Part shown: positions 34,437 to 47,427 of the stretch, one piece after another | Numbering within the stretch: the stretch's first letter is position 1 | How the letters are laid out: each line of letters opens with the position of its first letter | From: Argopecten irradians | Lineage: Eukaryota; Mollusca; Bivalvia; Pectinida; Pectinidae | DNA length: 64,000 nucleotides | NCBI RefSeq assembly: GCF_041381155.1 | Contig: NC_091140.1 | Span: 23,402,864-23,466,863, forward strand | Direction of reading: 5' to 3' | Translations under genes and position numbers: made by a program | The notes under the pieces: generated by a model | Database searches by the model: none | What the model was told of the DNA's origin: nothing | Seen by the model: only the letters and a program-made list of their open reading frames with translations

Positions 34437-36527
34437 TTACACATTGTCTGCCTTGGGACTATATATTAGATTGGTAACTTCCTTTGAAACAGTATGAGAA
34501 TGTCCATTCGCTGATTCAGAAAAACCCGCCTTTCCAAACACGACTGTTTTAGAATGAGATGTGCTTCGTTTACGCTTCACATATACTACCGTTGCTACTA
34601 TGATGAGCAGTACCATTCCTCCTGACACCGCACCAGCTATTATCACAGTATCATCCTTCTGACCCTGGCGAGCTTCATTCGTACCACCATTGGCTGGGTT
34701 CACCGTTGTTGTCTCTTCCGTACTTGATTCGTTAGTGGTAGAAACACTTTCGGTAACATTCGACGTCATCACATTATCGATGCCATTTACAGTCTGGTAA
34801 CTGCCATCAGTTGACATAGTCAACGAATCCGTCAACAGAGGCTTGACCGAGGGCGTTGTGTGATTAAGGACAGTTGATGTCTCTTCGTAAGGCACTGTAC
34901 TATGCCGAGTGTTATGCGTTGTCTTACTTGATGGCGAGGCTGTGGTCACTTCGGACGGATATGTTGAAGGTGTTGGTGGCATTCCATTTTCAAATGAAGT
35001 TGTTTCTTCCGATTTCGAATAACTCGTTGTTAACGATTTTGTAGTAGGAGCGACATTAAGCGAATTTGTTACTAATCTAGTTTTGTTGGTATTACTCGGA
35101 GGCGTGGCTGAAATACTCACAATGCTATCATTTTTATAAGCCATTGTTGATGAGGTAGGTTGGGTCGCATTCGAATAAGTTGTTCCTGTATCAGTTGCAC
35201 GGGTGACATTCGGAGACGTTATCACTGCTTCGGTAGTAGTGGTAACAATAGAAGAGGTCGTTACGGGATTCGTGGTATGGGCGATATATTGAGACGTTGT
35301 TGTTTTTGATTCTGTAGTTCTTGTAACATTTGGAATCATTGTTACAGGGTCAGTTGTATGTGTGAACGTCGGAGACGTGGTCAACGTGCCCGTAGTTTGA
35401 GTCACATTCGTAGACGTCTTAACTGAGGCAGTAGAATCGACAATGTTCGATGAAGTTATTGTTACTAATTCCGAAGTAGGTCTTGTATTATTAGTAAACG
35501 CCGTTACTTGGTCGGTAGTATATGCTGTTTGAGGGAGCGGTGTCACCGCGTCAGTAGCATCTGTTCCATTCGTGGACGTTATAACTTGGTCAGTAATTTT
35601 CGAAGAGGTTGTCGCTGATACAGCATCTGTAGTTATAATTTTTGGAGATGTTGTAACTGATCCAGAAGTTTGGGTAACCTTTGTAGACGTTGTAACTAAG
35701 TCACTTGTGTGGGTAACTTTCTGAGAGTTTGTTACTGATTCTGTAATTCTAGAAGCAATGGAAGGAGTTTGTGTTGATACAGTGGTAGTTATGGTGATTG
35801 GAGACGTTGTCACTGGTTCAACAGTGCTGGTAACACTAGTGGACGTAGTTCCTTTTTCAGAAAACTGAAAATCACTCGAAGACGTTTTTATTGTTCCGGT
35901 TGTATTCGTAATGGCATTCGTGGGTTCCGTATGGATGGTAGATGGATAAACAGGACAGATAGACGATATACTCGTTTCATGTCCCTTGGATTGCAACGCA
36001 CATTTGGCATATACAGCTAAAGATGAATGTGCGATGTCCGAATTAACTTTATACTTGGAAACATCTGTACCGTTGTCTGGTACTAAACCGTAGAATGTAT
36101 CTGTCCAGAAGACAAAGTTACCGGTGTAATTAAATAAAATCACATTTACCCGAGCGATATGCATATGACGCGATTCACATGTTTGTACAGCATCTATCCA
36201 AGTTTTATTTTCGTCCGCGTAGATTTGAAACTTATTTTGACTGTCAAAGCAAATAAAAGGATATGATTCGTTACAAGGCCTTACCTCGTGTTTTGCTTTA
36301 TTCACATCCATAACCTGACAACCAAGTTTTCTCTCAGGATCGGAGTGCTCAGCGCAAATGCATGTCAGATTGTTAAAGGAACGAAAACTACCACATTTAC
36401 TGATGGGGCAACGGAATTGCCTGCAATGCGAATCAACATTTGGCTCCAATTTGCACGTTTCCTCCACTCCGTATATCAAATAAGTGTTTAGAAGAAATAT
36501 AGTCACAAATAGGAATAAATTCATCAT
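34437..36527 (-). CDS. Mucin-stalk type I receptor, lectin-like head, short tail
   Basis: Single exon, 696 aa, starting at ATG 36527. Signal peptide 1-20 (MMNLFLFVTIFLLNTYLIYG). A Cys-rich N-terminal module (25-70; CRQFRCPISKCGSF...NLTCIC) is followed by RPCNESYPFIC and a divergent C-type-lectin-like segment (about 97-192; TWIDAVQTCESRHMHIARVN, FWTDTFYG, C176, C191). A Ser/Thr-rich stalk runs about 196-625, built of degenerate 13-17-residue repeats such as VTTSPNVTRTTE, with many N-glycosylation sites. A TM helix (about 628-650; VIIAGAVSGGMVLLIIVATV) precedes a 46-residue basic tail with one tyrosine (NLIYSPKADNV). Calcium-binding lectin motifs (EPN, QPD, WND) were not seen. It is a paralogue of the gene at 54689. 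Probably a cell-surface mucin-like receptor; ligand unknown. Confidence 0.85.
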   Translation of the reverse strand: MMNLFLFVTIFLLNTYLIYGVEETCKLEPNVDSHCRQFRCPISKCGSFRSFNNLTCICAEHSDPERKLGCQVMDVNKAKHEVRPCNESYPFICFDSQNKFQIYADENKTWIDAVQTCESRHMHIARVNVILFNYTGNFVFWTDTFYGLVPDNGTDVSKYKVNSDIAHSSLAVYAKCALQSKGHETSISSICPVYPSTIHTEPTNAITNTTGTIKTSSSDFQFSEKGTTSTSVTSTVEPVTTSPITITTTVSTQTPSIASRITESVTNSQKVTHTSDLVTTSTKVTQTSGSVTTSPKIITTDAVSATTSSKITDQVITSTNGTDATDAVTPLPQTAYTTDQVTAFTNNTRPTSELVTITSSNIVDSTASVKTSTNVTQTTGTLTTSPTFTHTTDPVTMIPNVTRTTESKTTTSQYIAHTTNPVTTSSIVTTTTEAVITSPNVTRATDTGTTYSNATQPTSSTMAYKNDSIVSISATPPSNTNKTRLVTNSLNVAPTTKSLTTSYSKSEETTSFENGMPPTPSTYPSEVTTASPSSKTTHNTRHSTVPYEETSTVLNHTTPSVKPLLTDSLTMSTDGSYQTVNGIDNVMTSNVTESVSTTNESSTEETTTVNPANGGTNEARQGQKDDTVIIAGAVSGGMVLLIIVATVVYVKRKRSTSHSKTVVFGKAGFSESANGHSHTVSKEVTNLIYSPKADNV

Positions 36528-36607
36528 ATTTTGCCGATCTTTTAGTTCACAATTCCCACCAGCAGGTTCATTCCCATGTGCATGTCACACCATATGCAGT
36601 CAAAATG

Positions 36608-36691
36608 TTTATACCAAATTTCAAAAGGCGTGTCTGGTGTAAAGGCAAAACAGCTTCCTTGTTCATACATAACCAATATTGTTATCTATGG
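36608..36691 (-). promoter_or_regulatory. Promoter of the short-tail receptor, conserved block
   Basis: TATAAA on the minus strand (36608-36613) lies about 80 bp before the ATG. Further up, 36647-36691 (plus strand AAAACAGCTTCCTT ... TGTTATCTATGG) matches 56360-56403 upstream of the paralogue. It contains an ETS-like AGGAAG and a GATA-type AGATAA on the minus strand, 120-164 bp before the ATG. Motifs are seen; factor use is inferred. Confidence 0.5.
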
Positions 36692-37432
36692 AATTAACCA
36701 GGCTACAATGGAATGCTCCCCCACTCCCCATGAATCGATTTTGTTTTATTATTCACTTCATAATCAGGGAAAGTAAATAGAAATATATTCTAACACACAA
36801 AGAACATACATTCTGAACTAAGGAACAACGGGAAACTTATATAAATTGAATTTCAGCACAGCAGTGTTTAAAGGTCTGATTTGACAGTTATAAATCTTAA
36901 ATATATTGCATATCATTTTCGGTTGGTAAACAGATAACACTGATTTCTAAAAAAATGAACAAGAGACTTATTTTAAATGATTTTCTTAAATTACTATTTT
37001 ATAACAGAAAACAAAACATTCTGATCGGTATTTTGATAGATACTATAGATTCTATTATACTCAGTATACATTTTTAAAGATGTATACTGTTTCATAATAT
37101 CATAACGTAATAAATTGGCAGCGATTCCGACAAGCAGTGTTCGAAATTTTACTTTTTCGATCCGGCATAACAATTCATTATCTTTTTTGATATATTCAAA
37201 ATCAAAAACTCCAAAATTGAATCTCTTTCTCATGTTTGTTCTTCTATATGAATTTACAAAATTTCATGTTAATAATACATGGTATTGATATCACAATTAT
37301 ATATTATGTTTTAGCAGTTTAAGGATGTGAAATATAGGATATAGGATATCCTTATCATACTGTGCTTAAAATGTATTCAAATCAGTTCTTATAATTCCAT
37401 CGAATACTGTGGAATTCGAAATTTCTTTGGGG
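36692..37432. other. Intergenic between receptor gene and 8-kb duplication
   Basis: Nothing coding is supported. A 79-codon minus-strand ORF (36994-37233) has no recognisable motif or splice context. Confidence 0.35.
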
Positions 37433-37739
37433 ACTATTTTCTATGAAATTCTTCACCGTTGTATCAGATTTATCATTAGACGCACAGACAACAAAGAATT
37501 TCAATTTTGGATTTATGGTCACAGCTTTAATGAATATATACATATGGCGGCACGGTCTGTCAATAGACTATAATGGCACGCCATCAAACAAATTCAATCA
37601 AAATTGCAAAACAAATTAATTGATAGATTCTGGGAAACAGTAAGCCACCAATCAATATGGCCGCCGCTCCATCAATAGACCATAATGGCAAGCCATCAAT
37701 CAAATAAATTGATTTATTCCGGGAAACCATCATCAATCA

Positions 37740-37780
37740 ATTAAACAATAAATTCAATCAATCAATCAATCAATCAGATG
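37740..37780. repeat. (CAAT)n microsatellite, unit 1
   Basis: A run of CAAT/AATC tetranucleotides. The matching run in unit 2 (about 45740-45763) has one unit more, a length difference expected of a microsatellite after duplication. Confidence 0.7.
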
Positions 37781-39164
37781 TCATTCAATAATGATCAGTA
37801 CTACTGTGAAACAGATATCAACTGATTCACGTCAATATAAACAGCATATATAATCAATATGATGTCAATCAATCGATGTAAATCATAAGTATGTACCGCA
37901 AAATCTGCAACATCAGTAACCGCACGGAAAATTCTGTTACTAACACAAAGTCCAATGAGTTGTGGAGTAGTCTTTTGATAAAAACAGTAGAACCATGGGC
38001 AATGTCCAGTAGCCGTGACGATCCTGCTTTCTACTACCATAGCTGAAACACAAAAAAGAAAACAACAGCAGAAACAAAAACCAACAGTGGGAGGGATTTC
38101 AGGGAAGAAATTGAGTGTTTAAACCAATTATTTTTTTCATATAAACTTTGCCTCTATCAAAGCTGTCGTTGTACCAAGTTGTCTTCATTTAAAAGGGGAA
38201 ATAACTCGTCAGCAATAACTTTTTAGGTATCACGTTACCATATCAACAGGTACCCTCCGATAACCGGACTATATGTTTTATTGCCATTAGTGCTATAATA
38301 TTAATATATATATATAATGTGATTCCATATTTTCAGCCAATAAAATAATCGCTGCATACGAATGATAACATATCAATCGGTGTTGTTTTTCTGTCTAATT
38401 TATACAGACTAGTCAATAAATTGTTATCCTCAATAGCCAATAAAATAGAAATGGGTTGTAGTTATAAAGTAAGTAATCATACATTAATGAGACCATGGTG
38501 TTGTCAGCGATATCGAAACAATATAGGCACATATAGCTTTCTGTATGATACATGACTAGCAAATAAGAATGTCTGGTGGATTAGCCTAAACCTATACAAT
38601 GACTTGTCACATGTTGATTTCAAACAAGTGTGAACAAGACACTAGTATAGGATTGTCAATAAAGAATATCTCCCAGACAGTAGATGATATATGTATATAA
38701 GACGTGTGAAATATTTACCTCATCGATCAATATAATGTAACGTTTATTGACGAAATTCTGCATAACACAATATAATAGCTATAGTATCACTGAAAAGACT
38801 GTGGGAGATTGATGTACATATCCAAAATGAAAATCCTACCTTATCTACAGCATGGTGAATAAAATCCTTGTTTGGTCGATACATACGGGAGGTGCGATTG
38901 AAGTTTATATTAACACCACTTCTAAACGACCCCAATATGCATGGAATTGCATTATACATGCCAAATTCTCGTGATAAATTATTGCAAATTCGTAAATGAT
39001 GAAAGCAATACAGGATTGACTAGACAGGTCGTTATAAATCATGACCTTATAATTCAATCTTGCATCAAAAAGCATTTTCATTGGCCTTACAATTATATCA
39101 TCTTATGACGTAAGTAATGACGTCACCATTTGTAACGCCGTCTGATTGACTGCAACATTACAAC

Positions 39165-39415
39165 GGCACAATGATTTCATAGTTACATCAATGCTTATGA
39201 TTATTTTTCAGACAACATGAAATGCATTTAAACGTACTATTCCACTGATTTCCCAATGAATTAGTTTTTTCTAAATACACAACGTCGACGTCTCTATTGT
39301 GACGTAATAATAACGCGAAGTTTTCGCGTTATTCTCGGATTTTTTCTTAATAGTAGTGTGAAAAAAGTATCTGCTAATCAGAAAGCCGGATTTAGTATAC
39401 AAACAAACAAAAAAA
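39165..39415 (-). repeat. Interspersed repeat R2, copy 2
   Basis: The reverse complement carries GGCTTTCTGATTAGCAG, AAATCCGAGAATAACGCG, GTCACAATAGAGACGTCGAC, GTTGTGTATTTAGAAA and AAGCATTGATGTAACTATG in the same order as 58650-58988. It includes a local CGCGAA/TTCGCG palindrome (39313-39331). Confidence 0.6.
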
Positions 39416-41028
39416 TATAATATAATAATTATACGCGATTGATCTATTGTCATAATATAACTATTTACAAATCACTGAGGAATCAAAAGAAAGGAGGGGT
39501 TAGATCAATATATATACACACACGATAGGATATCTGAAAGCGATTAGTTAAACTAGTCTAGAAATATGCTTGTAAAATTGAGCTCCATGAAACTGAGTAA
39601 CGAGTATAATCGAAATTCAGAAATGAGAGAGAAAAATGTTGTTTATTCTATAACACAACACAAGCTGTATACATTTCAACAGACAGACATGTGACTTACT
39701 CTCTTGCGTATCCCAGTAACTAAGATATACAATGAATACACTGTGTCAGCAATCAAAACTATTGAAACGGCCAAGTGGTATGACCAGAACCACTATCATC
39801 CAGGTAGCGTATATGACTGTACATAGGTTGGGTATCAATCTGATTGATACCAAGTCCTTAAGGGCTTCACTAATGGTTAATGAATCTGTCAGTCAAGTCT
39901 GTCATTTGTCATGCTTCAGTCACTGTGATATTCATCAGGAATCTTCTTCAGCACAGCATCAGCAGCAGTAATAAACATTCTGGAACCATACAGTCTTATT
40001 GTCTTTGTCAATGTCTATTATACCAAAATCTGGAGAGTTATCCGCCCTTGGACCATTAGGGTTAACCATATTCTATTAACAAACTTTAGATTAGTATGAC
40101 ATTTCACTATACTCATACACCATAATCACTGTCACCGAGACTGTGATTCCTAATCAAATACAACCAAGAGTGATATAAAGTTAAATAATTTAATTATAGT
40201 AATATCTGATTTATTTACAAGTACATAAGTATGACCCTATCACTCTCTTTCATCTTCCATACACTCACTACTTAACCTACTATGATATTTACAATGAAAA
40301 TCTTTACAATAAATAAATAAATAATCCATATGTGTTAGGAAAAACATATGAACCTTAAATACAGCAATTTCCAGTGGTACTAACAAAAATGGTGAAAAAT
40401 ACTAAAACCCATGAATAAAATCTTATCCCTATAAGATCTCTATATAAATTCTCATTACTTTTCTCCAACATTTTACCTCTAATCCTTATATAATTACAGA
40501 ATCCCATCCCCCATGATGATTCCCCATGGGAAATCCTCTCGAAAATTGCGATAAACACTAAGTCCTAAACTAAGAAAAACTATGAAAAATTCCCATAAAA
40601 TATCCCTAAAATTCCCCACAAATAACATTTAATAGACAACAAGTACATACAAGACGAGACAGCCGCATTGGGATCGAGGAAACACCTCTTACGTCCCTAA
40701 CGGAAAGGTTACACGGAGACATGTTACATAACGTACACCCACCTAGAGCTTCCGTAGTAGAAGTGACCCCCTACCCAGATCTAACGGTACTTTTGCAGGA
40801 GCGTTGCTGGAACACCATAGTTACCACGTGCGGTTATTCCGCTGCTGGATTCTGTCGGAAAATGTTGTATACAACAATGACAACATTTATAAAAGTAAGA
40901 GATACAAACCTATTACAATATACGAAATTAATTACCACTCAAATACATGCCGTACGTACTTCTAAAACTCCATTACACGCACTCGTGCAAAAATAGTAAC
41001 TTTTATATTTACAATATCACTTGCGTAC

Positions 41029-41040
41029 TACGTCACTTCC
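41029..41040 (-). promoter_or_regulatory. Overlapping ETS and CRE site, unit 1
   Basis: On the minus strand GGAAGTGACGTA joins an ETS core and a CRE half, a composite common in TATA-less animal promoters. The same site recurs at 49041-49052. No transcript start or exon could be tied to it, so this is a weak call. Confidence 0.25.
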
Positions 41041-41425
41041 GTTCCCACGCTTACATACACAGAAGACTCTCCATGCTGCTTGTACCATACTGTCACTCCG
41101 GTGCACGCATACTACTGTGAATTTATAACTTAATACGGGTATAAACCATATATAATCATATCATCTTACATGTGCAAATGGTTAATACGATCTTATCTGT
41201 ATATCTAATCAACAATCCCTAACTATCGTAAACTCTCTCACCTCATTCGTCCATTCTCACAGGGCCCACTCGTCACACTATTATGGTGATTAATTGGGGC
41301 ACTATTGAAGGAAGTCTATGAAAGACTGAAATGAATGATGAACCCTTGATTCTCATAAACTTGAAAGAGATTATAGGAATTCGTTATTGATAAGACGTAT
41401 TCAAATACTTGGCGTACTGCTCGTT

Positions 41426-41549
41426 GCATCCCAGAGGTGGAGGGCTTGTGGTAATATTTCGGGATATCTTAACCACTCTGCTACTCCGCGGTGGCCGAGT
41501 GGTTAAGATGTCCCGACAAATTACCACAAGCCCTCCACCTCTGGGATGC
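41426..41549. repeat. Head-to-head SINE inverted repeat, unit 1
   Basis: GCATCCCAGAGGTGGAGGGC ... CCGCGG is followed at once by its inverse CCGCGGTGGCCGAGTGG ... CTCTGGGATGC. Arms of about 62-65 bp have a handful of mismatches and no spacer. The left arm is a truncated minus-strand copy of the tRNA-like SINE head. Confidence 0.8.
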
Positions 41550-41703
41550 GGGTTGAATCCCATGTGGGGCAGTTGCCAGGTACTGACCGCTGACCGGTGG
41601 TTTTTCTCCGGGTACTCCGGCTTTCCTCCACCAACAAACCTGGCACGTCCTTACATGACCCTGGCTGTTAATAGGACGTAAAACTAAACAAACAAACAAA
41701 CAA
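41487..41703 (+). mobile_element. tRNA-derived SINE, unit 1
   Basis: The head resembles a type II tRNA (GTGGCCGAGTGGTTAAG A box; GGGTTGAATCCCA B box with one base missing). The body has CTGACCGGTGGTTTTTCTCC, CCGGCTTTCCTCCACCAAC and CATGACCCTGGCTGTTAATA, and the tail is (AAAC)n. The layout matches tRNA-SINEs widespread in molluscs; it may belong to the V-SINE/RUDI group, but I could not verify that. Confidence 0.8.
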
Positions 41704-42616
41704 TCATTGTTATTTCCTAATCTTGAAATCGTATTTCTCCCGAGAGTCAAATGTTACTAACAGAACATTAACTCTATATGTTAGTAATAATAGAATGCGG
41801 AATATCAGTAATAAATTATCATGAAGTGATTAATTAGAGATCAACGCAATCCGGTGGTTATACATTATGCACGCCGCCATATAAATAGATTACCAAGTTA
41901 TTGGGAAATGTTTTTGTCAAGAAGTAACAAGAACTTGCAGTAATTATTTATCAATTGTTGTAACTTTAAAAGTGTTTCATAAAAAATGATGATTGAAAAA
42001 AATGTTCATTTTGTTGTTCCGATATTGCTTGATTTTAAGTATTTTAATTTGTTCGACTATTATCCAAAATCGCAATGTTTGTGACTTGATTGTCATAATT
42101 GTTTATGGTGAATTGCAACAACAAAGCTGAGAATGCTCGCTCTTCCAGAACAGTTCTTTTCTCTTGAGTTTTTAGAATAATCATCACTGTTTTACATGGA
42201 ATATGTGATCAGATTACGGATATGTTATCATTTTTCAATCATTTTGTATTTTCCGATTCTTAAACATTTCAGAGATAAAGAGGCATATAATTTATTATGT
42301 GAAACCCCATTGGATTATAGGTAATGTTGAAGACCTCGATTCTTAAATCCCTCTTCTTAAACCTCTCATTTCTTCCTAATCTTATAGGCGTATTTCTAAT
42401 CATGTAGGAATCTAAAATTGAAGTTTCATTACAAAGATTGTTTATCTAAAACGTCAGGAAAATGTGGAGAATACCAAACCAAAAGTAAAAAAAATAGACC
42501 GTCATATTCTATCTATCGAACACAAAACGAAATCTGGTCGAATAACTTTTATAAATTGAAATGCAAGTAAAATTTGAACTTTGTCTCTATATAAACCAGT
42601 AGAAATCCGGCTCCGA

Positions 42617-42776
42617 TGTGACGTTTTCTTCTACTGAGCCTATCATGCGATGTCATATATAGATTATGACGTCAAAACTACACGTAACATAGTAGTGTTA
42701 TTATACGTACGCGTATGTCTTACGATACATATGACCTGGTCGTATGACATGGACGGACGGGCCATGTGATAAATAA
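42617..42776. repeat. CRE-rich module, copy 2
   Basis: Homologous to 18819-18990. It contains TTATGACGTCAAAACTACAC, AGTGTTATTATACG, GTATGTCT and GACGGGCCATGTGATAAAT. Confidence 0.5.
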
Positions 42777-45700
42777 TGTTGTCCAGGTCAATGCTCTCAT
42801 GGTTGATTATGAATTTCAAAAGTGAAAATGCTCATGAAAGATACTTAACCTTAGGTGACAAAGATATCAATTTGAAAGATGGGAGATTGAGCTGAAGACG
42901 TTTTTTCTCTGGTATCATATGAGAACCAACACTTCAGTCCTATAAGTGAAATTAATTCGGCAGTTTTAATGGCACATAAAACACATTTAACACTGTGGTC
43001 CATGAATCATTTAGTTTGTAATCTCCTAAGCCATATTGTCTTAGATAATATGACACAACATACTAATTACAAACGCAGTTACAGTTGAGAAAATGGAAAA
43101 TATTTACTTTAACCAAACTTGCATTTATTTCTTATTTCCATATAAAAGGGGAAATCGTAATGGAAAACAATCGGAAAATATTTCAGTACCCAGCATTATG
43201 TATATAAGGAACAATACCAATCAAAGCTTTGTTTAATCGAATACCTGAAAATGTTTATATACACTTCCTCGTGTCTAGATAACGCAGATACCCTGGAATG
43301 TTAGCAACGTTTAGCTAAACAGTGAAATACGTGTACAGGTGTATTATTTCTGACAAATAAACAAATTCGTATTGGACTTTAGTTGTCAATTTATTTCATT
43401 TTATGCAAACATAACAAAACATCAATAAATACAGCATATACAGCATTAATTATTTCACCAATTCCGTTAACCATCTTGAAATGAAACCTGTCTGTGTAGC
43501 TGATTTCAATGGTGGAATGACACTAGACGAATTATTCGACTGACTGTAAAGATGAGTTCAGAGAAACAAGATGTATTTCCTTCTCTGACATAGAAATTTT
43601 ATTGTTATACAAATAATTCTGCTTGATTGACATTCAGGGCTAATTTTTGTTCAAAAGATGATAATAAGCTTAAAATTTAAAACAGAAAATTATTTCTGGA
43701 ACTTCATGAAATTTTATGAAAATTATGATGTACAATGTAATTACTTCTTTGTCTTCTTCCTTATTATTGAAAAGATATATTCACATGATTTGAAGCAAAT
43801 GAACAATGCAAATTCTATTAAGTGATTAAGCTAATAATCTTTAAACAGCCAGGCTACATATTCCGTATCTTGAAAGTCGGTAAATCAACAAAAAAATATA
43901 TAAATATTTTGTGGATATATAGAAATATAATGTATATAAAACATGGTTTTATCAGGACCCCAAAATTCATAAGGATCCTCGTAAAACAGATTAATCAGTG
44001 ATTTGAGTCGTTGATAAAAAGAACGGTCTCAGATGTTTTCTATTGTTTGTAATCTTGGGTTTTATTTCTATTGAATGTTGTTGTAAATCATGCCCTGTGT
44101 TTACTCATTTGTGTTCGGTTTTGTAGTTATAAAGGTGTTTATCAAATGAAGTTCTTAGAATACTAAATATGTTATCGACAAATTCTCCTTAAAAGGAACG
44201 ACAATACAGAGAATTTAGTATCGACCATTTGCATCCTTATTTACTTTAAAAAAAACCATCAACATGGACAATATGCATTTCATTTTCATGACAAGCCCTT
44301 TCAATTTCCACACCTTTACTTTTCCATATTTAGAGAGTGGCATTCCTTCATCGTTGTCAGAAATCTCGGTTTTGTTAAAACTATTGAATTTTATAAGAAA
44401 TTATGACTACTTAAGGGGACACAAACTATCTATACGATCACAAAGGATATAGTTAAAAAGACTACGGTAAAGTTTTATGGCTGATGATCTCATAAAACAA
44501 CTGTTTCCTTTTGTAATGCGAGGTCAGTTGTGTTCAATTAATCCTAATACTGCAAACAAATAACATATTTTTGTGGGGATGTATATACATGATTTAGAGT
44601 GATATACTTTTACCGTACGTACACTTGACACTTTTTGCAGTTTGCAGTGATTGTTTTTAGTATTTCTATTTGCCTCCAAAATATCTTGGCTTTAATCGCA
44701 CGCAAAAATGACTTGACTTACAATATCTGCATATGTCCATTATCACTTATACAATATAAGTATAGGTAATTACTGGAGTGAATCCCACGTGAAAGACGCT
44801 CACTCTTCCGGAGCCTATGTCTTATGGTTCTTTTTCTTTTCTCTTCCGTTTATATCTGTACTTGTGGTCATTTTGTGTACAGTAGTTCTTAAATCGACAT
44901 CAAGTTAGGATTAAAGTTTTGTCATGATATTGGTACGCTTTGTGATCGGCCAACATTTTCCTTTTTTCTCTCTTTCGCTTATGTTCATCTATCTATTTAT
45001 TATATTATTAACTTATTTTTCATATAGGACATACATGAATATTTTAGACACCATATTTAATCATTCCTCTTAAGCCACCACCCTTTTCATCTCCTTACTC
45101 CCCTTTACCTCATTCTCCCTTTTCATTCATTTTCTCTCTTTTTTCTACCCTCCCATTCACATTAATAATATTAAAAAAACAATGTAGAGAAAAACGGAAG
45201 AGAATGGAAGAAAATTGGAGATATGTAAATTACATGCATATGTAGCTAATGTATTTTTTGAAACATTTTTTGAAAAATAGAAATTAAAAAAAAAAAATTT
45301 GCATTAGAGCTTTTTACATTAAATAGTTAAGCTCGCAAACAAAGCTGACAGAAAAATCGATTTATATCAGAGCAATTCTTAATGTAATTGTTAAAAACTG
45401 AAAAACAACTACGATACTATTTTCTATGAAATTCTTCACCGTTGTATCAGATTTATCATTAGACGCACAGACAACAAAGAATTTCAATTTTGGATTTATG
45501 GTCACAGCTTTAATGAATATATACATATGGCGGCACGGTCTGTCAATAGACTATAATGGCACGCCATCAAACAAATTCAATCAAAATTGCAAAACAAATT
45601 AATTGATAGATTCTGGGAAACAGTAAGCCACCAATCAATATGGCCGCCGCTCCATCAATAGACCATAATGGCAAGCCATCAATCAAATAAATTGATTTAT

Positions 45701-47176
45701 TCCGGGAAACCATCATCAATCAATTAAACAATAAATTCAATCAATCAATCAATCAATCAATCAGATGTCATTCAATAATGATCAGTGATACTGTGAAACA
45801 GATATCAACTGATTCACGTCAATATAAACAGCATATATAATCAATATGATGTCAATCAATCGATGTAAATCATAAATATGTACCGCAAAATCTGCAACAC
45901 CAGAAACCGCACGGAAAATTCTGTTACTAACACAAAGTCCAATGAGTTGTGGAGTAGTCTTTTGATAAAAACAGTAGAACCATGGGCAATGTCCAGTAGC
46001 CGTGACGATCCTGCTTTCTACTACCATAGCTGAAACACAAAAAAGAAAACAACAGCAGAAACAAAAACCAACAGTGGGAGGGATTTCAGGGAGGGTGAAG
46101 AAATTGAGTGTTTAAACCAACCAATATTTTTTTCATATAAACTTTGCCTCTATCAAAGCTGTCGTTGTACCAAGTTGTCTTCATTTAAAAGGGGGAATAA
46201 CTCGTCAGCAATAACTTTTTAGGTATCACGTTACCATATCAACAGGTACCCTCCGATAACCGGACTATATGTTTTATTGCCATTAGTGCTATAATATTAA
46301 CAATATACGTTAATAGTGATGATACCATATTTTCAGCCCAATAAAATAATCGCTGCATACGAATGATAACATATCAATCGGTGTTGTTTTTCTGTCTAAT
46401 TTATACAGAGTAGTCAATAAATTGTTATCCTCAATAGCCAATAAAAATAGAAATGGGTTGTAGTTATAAAGTAAGTAATCATACATTAATGAGGACCATG
46501 GTGTTTGTCAGCGATATCGAAAACAATATAGGCACATATAGCTTTCTGTATGATACATGACTTGCAAATAAGAATGTCTCGTGGATTAGCCTAAACCTAT
46601 GACAATGACTTGTCACATGTTTGATTTCAAACAAGTGTGAACAAGACACTAGTATAGGATTGTCAATAAAGAATATCATCCCAGACAGTAGATGATATAT
46701 GTATATAAGACGTGTGAAATATTTACCTCATCGATCAATATAATGTAACGTTTATTGACGAAATTCTGCATAACACAATATAATAGCTATAGTATCACTG
46801 AAAAGACTGTGGGAGATTGATGTACATATCCAAAATGAAAATCCTACCTTATCTACAGCATGGTGAATAAAATCCTTGTTTGGTCGATACATACGGGAGG
46901 TGCGATTGAAGTTTATATTAACACCACTTCTAAACGACCCCAATATGCATGGAATTGCATTATATATGCCATACTCACGTGATAAATTTATTGCAAATTC
47001 GTAAATGATGAAAGCAATACAGGATTGACTAGACAGGTCGTTATAAATCATGACCTTATAATTCAATCTTGCATCAAAAAGCATTTTCATTGGCCTTACA
47101 ATTTATATCATCTTATGACGTAAGTAATGACGTCACCATTTGTAACGCCGTCTGATTGACTGCAACATTACAACGG

Positions 47177-47427
47177 CACAATGATTTCATAGTTACATCA
47201 ATGCTTATGATTATTTTTCAGACAACATGAAATGCATTTAAACGTATTATTCCACTGATTTTCCAATGAATTAGTTTTTTTTCTAAATACACAACGTCGA
47301 CGTCTCTATTGTGACGTAATAATAACGCGAAGTTTTCGCGTTATTCTCGGATTTTTTCTTAATAGTAGTGTGAAAAAAGTATCTGCTAATCAGAAAGCCG
47401 GATTTAGTATAAAAACAAACAAAAAAA
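47177..47427 (-). repeat. Interspersed repeat R2, copy 3 (in unit 2)
   Basis: The duplicate of 39165-39415, carried along by the 8-kb duplication. Confidence 0.6.

Larger units (their letters stand above)
37433..45415. repeat. 8-kb direct tandem duplication, unit 1
   Basis: Starts ACTATTTTCTATGAAATTC and ends AAAAACAACTACGAT; the next unit begins immediately. Aligned stretches differ by only occasional substitutions and small indels, so the duplication is recent. Contents: a (CAAT)n run near 37758-37778 after two diverged copies of a CAATAGAC(T/C)ATAATGGCA segment, a minus-oriented R2 repeat (39165), a CRE/ETS site (41029), a SINE with an inverted partner (41426-41703) and the CRE-rich module (42617). 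No ORF has a credible domain or splice structure. The unit lies between the two intact receptor genes. Confidence 0.92.

Noticed and set aside
40721-40996. 91-codon plus-strand ORF conserved in both 8-kb units
   Set aside because: Conservation only reflects the recent duplication; differences are not enriched at silent positions and no domain is recognisable.
46752-47090. 112-codon minus-strand ORF with a faint Harbinger-nuclease look (IPCILG...)
   Set aside because: The expected catalytic aspartate pattern is absent and the counterpart in unit 1 is interrupted; resemblance too weak.
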